Shown here in pieces: positions 55,833-64,000 of a stretch of 64,000 nt of DNA (positions within the stretch are counted from its first letter, which is position 1; each line of letters opens with the position of its first letter). The notes below the pieces were generated by a model. That model saw only the letters and a list, made by a program, of their open reading frames with translations. It had not been told where the DNA came from and did not search any database. This stretch comes from Arenicola marina (taxonomy: Eukaryota > Annelida > Polychaeta > Arenicolidae), in assembly GCA_964019135.1 (NCBI GenBank), contig OZ025255.1, forward strand, positions 25,087,708 to 25,151,707. Reading direction: 5' to 3'. Made by a program: the position numbers and the translations under genes.

Positions 55833-58391
55833 TCAGGATAACAGCTTTGCCAGTTTTCCCGACTTGTGCAGAGTCTGAACTTCAGTGCCTCCACCGACGC
55901 ACTTGCCCCTAATAAACACCCGAGGAACCTGAAAATAAAAAATGCACGCCTTGTGTTAATATTGCACAGCCAACAGCTGTTCAAAATAAAACTGAACATT
56001 GTATAAAGACTAAATTACCTTGAATTTGCATGACCAAATTACATGCAGGGTTCTGTGTGTAAACTGTATTCACTAAGCTTTTTGGCCAATAGTATATTGA
56101 TGCCTCTATAATATATAACCTTCCACCTAGATCTAATAGGTGATTACAATATATCAATATCCGTGTACTACTTTCTAACATCCGCGTCGTCGCACCAAGG
56201 AAGTGAACAAAGGCCCATATACGGTATCTGTTACTGGTGACACACACCCGGATATGTAGGCCCACAGTGTAGGGGGGGGGGGGTACCCCCATCTGAATCG
56301 CGAATCCCCAAGAATGAGGGAGAGCAATATCGAATCTCCAAGATAATGGCATTTTAAAGCTGGGCGCCAAAAAAAAAATGCCATAATGGTGATAAATCGC
56401 GAATATCGAAGAATTCGATATCGCGGGGACCGGAAAAGGTACCCCCCACCTCCCTTCCCCCAATGGTGTCAGCCACGCGCTGTGGCCACCGCCCAGAACG
56501 TTCTGCGACTGGCACAATATCGATCGGAGCAGACAGCGTTACATACAATACATACATGTACCGTATGGTCCAATGGTAGACCTAAACAAGCAGTGCTTGT
56601 GCTACGGTTACCAGGCCTGTCACACGGTCTAGCGGCACACTTACATGCTGCTTAGACATGTTAGAGGCAGGCCTGGTATTATAAGTGCTACTTATAAGGT
56701 AACTAGAGTTGTGTGGCTTTTAGACCGGCAAAAATTGGACAGGGGGTGGCGAAAGCCAGGGTCGAATCTTCGCTGCCAGGGGGCATTGCGAGCCCAGTTC
56801 AACAAATTAAACGCGGTCCGCTCCCAACTTGGATATGTCGCGTGGCCACACGGTGTGCCTTTACTGCGAGCCGTGCCGTGCCTTGTGCCGTGCATGCTTG
56901 GGGGCCAGGCACCAGTCAAGGGCGGATCTAGAGAGGGGGGGGGGGGGGGTAGGGGGGTTGCAACCCTCCCCATTGGGAACTGGAACATATACTGTACAAG
57001 TCTGGTTCTCCGAGCACCCACCTACCCCCACGCCCAATCACAATCGCCCCCCGCCTTTTTGCAAATTCCTAGATCCGTCCCTGGATACCCCATATATATT
57101 CCATAATTTTGAGGAAAGCACATATATAGGCTTTGGCGCAAGTGCCCCCAGGCAAGCCCGCTTCTCTAGGGGCACAACGGTAACAATGTTAAAATCCTTT
57201 GACGTTAGTAGGGAATCGACTGTAGCTTTTATTATAATGCGGGCGCGTACAATAATAGTGCTTACGTATTCTATATACCTTGTTCTATCTTCTGACATCA
57301 AGAAAGTGTGTCAACACTAGATTGTTCCAGTCATATTTTCGCGAACAAATGTTGGAGCATGCGACTTTTCCCTACCAACCGCCATGTATATGCAGCGCCA
57401 CCTGGCGAATCCCGCCACCATTTGAACCATATGTAGCCTGGGTCCCAAACTTTGTAACAGTCAATGACCTGTGAAAGAGGGCGCTGCTGTTGTCGTTAAG
57501 TTCAAAGTGAGCGACTGACAAGGCCCTCTAGCGGAGAGTCATATGCTAACGGAGAGGAGGAACCAACTCGCATTCACAGGTACCGACATCCGCCAAAAAC
57601 AAATATGGCGGATGGCTGGTCGGGAACAGTTGTGTGCTCCAACATTTCTTCGCGAAAATATAATCGAAACAACCTAGTGTCGACAGACTTTTTTGATCTC
57701 AGATGATAGAACAAGGTATATATAAAACGTTAGCACTATTATTGTACGCGCCCGCATTATAATAAAAGCTACAGTCGATTCCTTACTAACGTCGAAGGAT
57801 TTTAACATTGTTACCGTTGTGCCCCTGGAGAAGCGGGCTTGCCTGGGGGCACTTGCGCCAAATATAGGCTATATCTGAATAAACTGAAGAGCTCCTGCCT
57901 GATATATTTACATAGCCCCGTCGACACGGCGGTCGAGGCACAGTGTGAAACTGTACATTTGCTCTCAGATGGCGCAGGCCACGGTGTGGTATGACGTTTT
58001 CGTCACTATGACGTTTTGGGTCCTAACAGACGTTAAGGTAGCTGACATGTCTGGTAAAGGCTTTAATACAAATTCACATGACTAAATAAAATAAGGAAAG
58101 TGCGAATGAGCAATCAGTGGTCCACCTTACATAATTATATATAGATCTATGTAAATATATATCACTTACAGTACGTCCTCCGGTGAGCTTCGCGAGGTAA
58201 TCCTGAATAGCACCACAATCCGACCGGTCTCCAATCTCCACAACTTCGTATTCCTCAGGGTCCAGCTCTCTTCCTATGTAAGGTTTCAGGACGTCCTTTG
58301 CCAGGGCGCAGTAGCTACAGGATGATTTAGCAAACAGTACCACTCTCTTCCCCGCAATTTTAGCATCCACCAGTTGTTTCACGTCCCCCAT
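55833..58391 (-). CDS. GLRX: Glutaredoxin
   Basis: Two coding exons on the minus strand, 58391-58170 and 55928-55833, phase 0, 105 aa; human GLRX has 106. Small thiol-disulfide oxidoreductase that uses glutathione. Active site CSYC in FAKSSCSYCALAKDVL (residues near 23-26), the cis-proline TVP in TGGRTVPRVFIRGKCVGGG exactly at the exon junction, and the glutathione-binding GGGTE, ending HKSGKLAKLLS. The CSYC (not CPYC) site is the form found in vertebrate GLRX2, where it can bind an iron-sulfur cluster, whereas IQDYLAKLTGGRTVPRVFI is closer to cytosolic GLRX. No mitochondrial transit peptide is seen from this ATG, though an upstream coding exon cannot be excluded. The intron holds a MITE and many low-complexity runs. 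Confidence 0.93.
57124..57870. mobile_element. Foldback MITE with 9-bp target duplication
   Basis: A 729-bp element at 57133-57861, in the glutaredoxin intron, with terminal inverted repeats of about 245 bp at roughly 90 percent identity. Ends read TTGGCGCAAGTGCCCCCAGG. It is flanked by a perfect 9-bp direct repeat ATATAGGCT (57124-57132, 57862-57870). Long TIRs and 9-bp duplications are typical of Mutator-like elements. The centre (about 57380-57615) is unique and holds a CTCF-like GCAGCGCCACCTGGCG. No transposase. Confidence 0.88.
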
Positions 58392-59426
58392 GTTTGTAAC
58401 GCCGCGGGTGCTCGCTGTCCCCCCCGTGGTGACTGTGGGTATATAATGATCCGAGTCAGCAAGCGAGATACTGACAAGTCTTCTGCTATATTACTGCTCA
58501 GTACCAGTCTCGTCTTTGCTGTACTGTAGTGTAGGCTCCGAAATCCAAATGCTATATCGGCTCCGAGCGGCAAATACTGAGATGTATAACTGACTGTGGC
58601 TAGTCTATATTTAAACAGTGAGTCACAAGTCCGGTCACCAGAAATTATGTCTGAGGTTTACAGCCTGCACTACAATACAGTGTTCCTGGTTATCCGCTTA
58701 TATATAACATGACTTTCGCTCAGTCACTGTGAGTGGCTTTTGGCAAAAAATATGCCTATGGCTCGCTTGCATGACTGTGTGTGCGACGTCACGCCTACCT
58801 TGCGTGCAGGGCCCGATTGGGAAATATACCAGGACACCAGTGAGTAACCAAGGAACTGAAAGGTCAAGGTCGTTCGAATGACGTGATTTGAACCTTGAAC
58901 TGGGTGCGTTATGATGGTTTATATCTGGGACGTCCGAGGCTTGTGGTAGTGGGGGGGGGGGAGTTTCGTCTTCTCAATCGGTGTTGGTCCCCGACTTCGC
59001 ACTTATTGTCCCCCATCGCCGTTGCACTCGACGCTACATTAGGATCAGGGGCGGTTGCAACGACGATGAGAGAGGAATAAGGCAGAGACATAAACATATA
59101 ATTTGGTCTGAGACCTCGCAAATGCTCCCCAGGCACATGCAGCGAGAAAGATAAAAAACTAAATTATTTCTCCACGTCACAGCTAGAAAACTGGATACAA
59201 TGGGTAATGATAATACATACTGTGTGAAGACTACCCCAGACTGGCTTTACATTATTAATCAATGTTTTGACACAAAGAATTAATTAAGTTAAATTACCAA
59301 ACTCGAATCATTGTCTATCTTATTTAGTTTCTAAATGATATATATGGGCCTAATTGACGTTTATTGTTTTCTTCAATGTCTTGAAGCAACACAATATGCA
59401 AATAGATGTATAATAAATAGAAAATC

Positions 59427-59676
59427 ACCAGCTAACATAAACGTTCTGCTAACGTTACTTGAAGATTATATTCCTACGTTACTGTTATGATGTACGTACG
59501 TAGGCCTAACCTTCTAAAACTTTCGTGGAACGTTAAATAATTTCAGGATTATAGTCTATTGTAACCTTTCAAAAACGTTGTAGGAAGGGGTACACAATTT
59601 GAGGGTTACAAAAAAAACGTTATGGCAACGTTCCTTGAACGATATTAGAAATAGAACGTTATTTTGTTAGCTGGGT
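59427..59676. mobile_element. MITE with ACCAGCTAACA ends
   Basis: Inverted ends ACCAGCTAACATAAACGTTC and AGAACGTTATTTTGTTAGCT followed by GGGT pair over about 22 bases with a short bulge. The interior is rich in AACGTT and lacks any coding potential. Confidence 0.7.
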
Positions 59677-60450
59677 GTGAAGGGAGGATGAGGCCATCTT
59701 TCAGAAGTGCTAAAGTTTTGCTGATCGTAACCGTACCTGTAAATGACAGTGGACAGTACAAGATGCCGCTCCTGCCAATTATAGCAATCTTCCGTCCTAT
59801 TTTCTTCATAGCTTTATCCAAAGTGCATTGATGACGCCGACGCCGACGCCGTGTAGGAGAAATCACCAAGATGTAATATCCCTAGCTAATTATAGAAGTG
59901 CCCAAATATCTATTTTAACTTAATTCAGATGACAAAATGTCATTCCGCTGTTTCACTATCCGTCAAGGACTCATACGGATGGATCTGGCTGCATAACTGA
60001 GATGTTCAATGCTTGCTTGGCGTTCTCGCGGTTGTTGGTCGGGTCTGATGTGTAGACTTTGATCCTCCTGTGTGTATCCAATTAAAATACAATGTAACTT
60101 TATCAACATAGGTGTAGGTAGGCTGTATGGCTGCTGAGTACAAATGCGTATGATTACACTTTAAAATATAATTTCTTTCTTTTTATGAAAAAATTAAAAT
60201 TTTAGTAATATCTACACATTAATTTGCTCCACAGTTCAATTGCTATATAACGCTTTGCGCAGTTGATCTCAATCGATGGTCCCTGAGGATATAAAGGCTC
60301 GGTCGTATATATATTCCAGGCGCGGTTTCAGACAGGGATTGGCTTGATAGCTATGAACAACTTCAAACTTGAGGCCTATTCGACCATTCACAATTGCTCT
60401 CCGCACCCGCACAAAACGGTTTCCGTCTCTGTCCACCTGCCGCTTCAAAT

Positions 60451-60616
60451 CGGGGCTCGTATGTTGACATCAGGCCATACAACCGACATCTTCCGCATGG
60501 CGGCGCCACTAATTCTCGTTGTGTGTCTATAGTCGTGCGTACGTTTTTGATGCAACTAGCGGCGCCGCTATGCGGAAGATATAGGTTGTATTGCATGGTC
60601 AAATTTGAAGCGTCAG
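60451..60616. repeat. Inverted repeat of about 65 bp
   Basis: The left arm has ACATCTTCCGCATGGCGGCG, the right arm GGCGCCGCTATGCGGAAGAT; pairing extends outward to CGCTTCAAAT on the left and ATTTGAAGCG on the right, with mismatches. Likely a small foldback element. Confidence 0.65.
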
Positions 60617-60824
60617 AGAGGAAAGCCGTTAACGACTGACAGAAATATAATTGATGTGCAAGTAATGGAGATCAAACTTTAGAATGAATGCGTCGTATGA
60701 TCCAAGTAATGTCTGAAGAAGAGGGTCGAGGCGATTTGGAGATGTAGGCTCGTTGTCCTTATCGACAATCATTCATCGAAGTGAGCTTGGTAATGCATTA
60801 CTACTTTTTTTACCATGTGTTTTG

Positions 60825-60866
60825 CTTGACCCTTCTGCCTATCAGCTTGTTATCAGAAGGGTCAAG
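60825..60866. repeat. Perfect 13-bp stem hairpin
   Basis: CTTGACCCTTCTG and CAGAAGGGTCAAG are separated by 16 bases. No poly-T follows and no gene ends here, so a terminator role is not supported. Confidence 0.8.
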
Positions 60867-61380
60867 TTTACTGGGCTATATGTATGGTAGATGGATCAAG
60901 CACAATTCATCGGTTAACTACAAAATGACCAACTAGGGGGCGGCACTATATGTGTGTGTACCTACCCACACACAAAAGCCGACTGATCATTCAGCAATTG
61001 TGAGACTCTTTCTGGAAAATTGACCAGGGTCGAAGTGACTGTCATGTAATCATTGTTAACGTATAGGCCTACTCGTATACCGTAGAATCGAGGCACCCCT
61101 TTTACCATAGATCTTAGTAAACCATCTTTGCTTTTACATATGCTTATTGGTTATAGGCCCCTACAGCAATGTTCACCTACAGTATGATCAAAGATATGAT
61201 TTTCGAAATATAATGAGAAAACATTCTGGACACATTATCTGACAGTGTAGATATTAGAAATACGAGTGTCGTCACGTGTTCAAAGGTAAAAAAAACTGCC
61301 GTAATTTGCACATTTTGATGACCTAGTACGCAAGAAAGCCACACTGACCAAAAAAAGAGGCTTAACAACATGTCCCGAAT

Positions 61381-61386
61381 TTTATT
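61381..61386 (-). terminator. Candidate poly(A) signal for the cysteine-rich gene
   Basis: Minus-strand AATAAA 112 bp after the stop codon at 61498. Its place supports the exon at 61498-61685 being a true last exon. Confidence 0.5.
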
Positions 61387-61497
61387 GCATACGACGCATG
61401 TGTACTTATTATGTGCTAAGAATATAAATATTTAAGTTCCAGTCAAAACATTTTTTTAAACTGTCTGAGCAAAAATATTGCTGTGCTATGAGTAACT

Positions 61498-63248
61498 TTA
61501 ATCATTCCTACCAGCGAGGCCGACCAGCAGACCAATGACGTCATTTCCGTGTGTCCCGGTTTTGCCCTGGCATCGCGGGCATTTTTTACACCGCGGGCAT
61601 TTACAGTGACACTTGTTGTAGAGACAGTCATTGGGTCGCCGGCAACACATCGTCACGCCAACGCTATGACGGGGAACAGTGCAGGCTGTGAAAGGAAGCA
61701 GCAGGTTATAATGATATAGAATTACCCAGTGCGGCGGATCCAAGGTTGGGGAGGAGGGCGGGGGCTAGGGTACTTAACCAGAGATTATGTAAGATACTAC
61801 ATTTTTTTTCGATGACTTTTAGGAGGCAAAATACCGTTTGCCATGCAAAATGAAAATCATCTGACATGTGGACCGCGCTCTCCCCCCGGTCGTTAAAACA
61901 CTGAGATGGATCCCCCAGTCACCCCCTACCCGCCCGGTCGGAAGTTTTCAGAGCGCCGAAATCCACCCTTAATTCTCACAAGTTGTTTCCAATGACCACC
62001 CCCTTTCCATTCGTAGACCCCCCCCCCCCCTGTAACCCAAGTAGTTACGTTAGTACCTGAGGAATATGTCGCCATACATATAATTTGGCGGCTTTCTTTC
62101 TCATTTCCTTGTCTAGCCTGTCTACGCCTTCAGAAAGGAATGATGGTGTGAGTAACAGGGAACATTAACGGTCAGATAACACTACATTGACTCTATATGG
62201 GTAATTGGCTTTCTCGCACTCGCGGCCCACTGATTGTGACACCAGGTCCGAGTTAAACCCATCCCGCACTCTGTGACTGGGTACTGTGGCCCATTGTGAC
62301 AGCAGGTCCGAGTTAAACCCATCCCGCACTCTGTGACTGGGTACTGTGGCCCATTGTGACACCAGGTCAGAGTTAAACCCATCCCGCACTCTGTGACTGG
62401 GTACTGTGGCCCATTGTGACACTAGGTCCGAGTTAAACCCATCCCGCACTCTGTGACTGGGTACTGTGGCCCATTGTGACACCAGGTCCGAGTTAAACCC
62501 ATCCCGCACTCTGTGACTGGGTACTGTGGCCCATTGTGACACTAGGTCCGAGTTAAACCCATCCCGCACTCTGTGACTGGGTACTGTGGCCCATTGTGAC
62601 ACCAGGTCCGAGTTAAACCCATCCCGCACTCTGTGACTGGGTACTGTGGCCCATTGTGACACCAGGTCAGAGTTAAACCCATCCCGCACTCTGTGACTGG
62701 GTACTGTGGCCCATTGTGACACTAGGTCCGAGTTAAACCCATCCCGCACTCTGTGACTGGGTACTGTGGCCCATTGTGACACCAGGTCAGAGATAAACCA
62801 TCCCGCACTCCGCGACTGGGTATTTTCGACAAAAAGTTTGATTGTCACGTCCCAGGGTGCAATTTTACTGAGGTTTGTGCGATAAAATGCATATGACATG
62901 GCTTCTCGTATGAGATGGGTTCATCTTAGCACAAATATCGCACTCGAACCCATGCAATATGCATAACTTCTTGTAGAATGTACGTTATCACAATTTGAAC
63001 ATTTCGACCGATTTGTCTCCACACGAAGAAAGATATCTTAAAGGCGTGTATTTCTTGCTCAGCTAGTACATTTGTAAAGAAAAAAATCACATGCATGAAA
63101 ATTTCAGAATGAGCAGATAATTGCATGCCTATGAAGACCATATTGCTGTAACGAGCGGTCAAATAATCCTCACCTTGGAGTCTGGCCGAAGCTCGGACAC
63201 AAATGGTATAGCCCTGGAGTTATACAGCCACAATTGATGGTCAGACAT
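61498..63248 (-). CDS. Tentative cysteine-rich 107-aa protein, unidentified
   Basis: A three-exon model on the minus strand: 63248-63174, 62117-62057, 61685-61498, with phases 0, 0 and 1 that fit and a total of 324 nt. Exon A starts MSDHQLWLYNSRAIPFVSEL and ends at AAG|GTGAGG. Exon B (ARQGNEKESRQIICMATYSS) has a weak acceptor (GTAGACAG) and the donor GTACTA. Exon C is the best supported: a strong acceptor (CTTCCTTTCACAG), ten cysteines in about 40 residues (CTVP, VTMCCRRPNDCLYNKCHCKC, PRCKKCPRCQ), then GNDVIGLLVGLAG and a stop, with AATAAA downstream. No signal peptide at this start. The cysteine spacing suggests metal binding or disulfides; I recognise no family and assign no function. An alternative frame through exon B (VDRLDKEMRKKAAKLYVW) looks more protein-like but does not join exon C in phase. 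Other 5' exons are possible. Confidence 0.35.
62232..62815. repeat. 60-bp minisatellite
   Basis: Ten units of 60 bp, each with GCCCATTGTGACACCAGGTC, GAGTTAAACCCATCCCGCAC and TCTGTGACTGGGTACTGTG. On the minus strand one frame is open over 244 codons with 20-residue periods; several differences between units are silent in that frame (TCG/TCT, CTG/CTA) but one is V/L, so coding is not established. In the model above it lies in the first intron of the cysteine-rich gene. Confidence 0.95.
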
Positions 63249-64000
63249 GTACAGATATGACATGGATATATACTAAAGCGCCCAAATGATGCTGCGCTGG
63301 CGTCCAAGGGGCTGATAATGCGTAATATTGTTATTAATCTTAGCTGGTTTATTTGGCCGGGTACGCTGTGGCCGGCTAAGTTACCTTGACAACGAGGTTA
63401 TTCTGACCAACGCTGTAGCAACGTAAGCGTTTGTCTTCTGGCCGTAATTGTTACATATATATATAACTTAGGGGAATGATAGAAAGACAAACACAGACGG
63501 AGAACGAACGAGAGGGACAGAGGGCGCATGCGTGAGAAAGAGAGCTATTTTGTGAGGTTACGTGCAAATTTAATTAGCACACTGCATTATTATAATGAAC
63601 ATATAATTTAGGTGTGTAAGTAGGATTCAGCTAGAATAAGATTGAGGTTCTTTTTTGCAGAAGCCTGAATATACGACTCTATGTTATAAACTTGTCACGC
63701 GTTTTTCGCCTGTGGGCTATGTTCAATATTGTAATTAACTATGGGGGGGGGGGGAGGGAGGGGGGGGGGCAAGGGGCTTTTCGTGAACTTAGAATTCGGT
63801 ATAAGCCGACCTCCGTGATCAAGGATTTTCGTTAATCGTGAATTTTCATATTAAATAACCCATCGCAAATTCGTCAGTTTAATATCATGTATCCGCCCTT
63901 CCATTGTAAGCGGAGAGTTCTTCTTTTCATTCATCGTGAGGGAATAGAGAAATTGTATTCTCCGTGATCTGGAAACATGCCCCGCCTCCCTTTCCCCCCT
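63249..64000. other. Right end of window, no gene seen
   Basis: Probable promoter side of the cysteine-rich gene, if real. Contains a poly-G run at 63745-63770. From about 63820 to the end it is a diverged copy of the repeat at 3275-3400 and 4195-4320 (shared GGGAGTTCTTCTTTT-like and GTGATCTGG pieces). Confidence 0.5.

Larger units (their letters stand above)
58392..61380. other. Region upstream of glutaredoxin, no gene seen
   Basis: The first few hundred bases should hold the glutaredoxin promoter. Beyond that I see only repeat elements: a MITE at 59427-59676, an inverted repeat at 60451-60616 and a hairpin at 60825-60866. Short open frames look random. Confidence 0.5.

Noticed and set aside
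56692..57021. Proline-rich open frames around 56690-57110
   Set aside because: They arise from poly-G/poly-C runs in the glutaredoxin intron, on both strands, without recognisable domains.
60825..60866. Rho-independent terminator
   Set aside because: Eukaryotic context, no T run, no gene end nearby; a simple palindrome.
62057..62125. Frame VDRLDKEMRKKAAKLYVWRH as the exon B frame
   Set aside because: It looks protein-like but joins neither exon A nor exon C in phase; kept only as an alternative.
62165..62899. 244-residue protein with SDLVSQWATVPSHRVRDGFN periods
   Set aside because: Ten-copy 60-bp minisatellite; silent differences are suggestive but too few, and no splice context supports it.

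Overview
The window is eukaryotic, from a deuterostome animal, and most plausibly a cephalochordate (Branchiostoma, amphioxus). It has multi-exon genes with GT-AG introns, poly-G runs, dense minisatellites, short foldback transposons and tRNA-derived SINEs. The spliced products are clear one-to-one matches to vertebrate proteins (VPS45, SMC5, SLC35A4, KNOP1, glutaredoxin). The lancelet call is inference from genome style and protein similarity; no species marker was used.

Layout from left to right. 1-587: 39-bp minisatellite. 644-2008 (-): KNOP1. 2009-9884: gene-free, with a tandem duplication block carrying palindromes and a cluster of nested foldback elements. 9885-11446: truncated LINE with 16-bp flanking repeats. 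11707-17565 (+): SLC35A4, nine coding exons, 344 aa. 17566-21235: no gene, one 18-bp minisatellite. 21236-34759 (-): VPS45, thirteen coding exons, 567 aa. 34760-34997: 238-bp head-to-head promoter. 34998-54354 (+): SMC5, twenty-four coding exons, 1048 aa. 55833-58391 (-): glutaredoxin, two coding exons, 105 aa, convergent with SMC5. 61498-63248 (-): tentative three-exon gene for a 107-aa cysteine-rich protein I cannot identify. I derived the exon models by hand from splice sites, reading phase and remembered family sequence; for the five recognised genes every junction phase is consistent.

The genes do not form a pathway: nucleolar protein, Golgi-type sugar transporter, endosomal SM protein, SMC5/6 genome-stability ATPase and redox enzyme. 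VPS45 and SMC5 start 238 bp apart and probably share a promoter.

The most striking signal is that several intronic minisatellites are built from an exon-intron boundary. At four separate 5' splice sites (SMC5 exons 6, 13 and 22; VPS45 exon 3) the tandem unit starts exactly at the donor GT and ends in a copy or near-copy of the last bases of the exon, so a plausible splice donor is repeated from about 3 to about 50 times. In SMC5 exon 22 the 45-bp unit is in frame and stop-free for its first five copies, so use of a downstream donor would insert 15-aa blocks between Walker B and the D-loop. I recall a report of intronic minisatellites overlapping splice sites at an amphioxus alcohol dehydrogenase locus; the principle may therefore be known, but four cases in two neighbouring genes, one of them frame-preserving, deserve attention.
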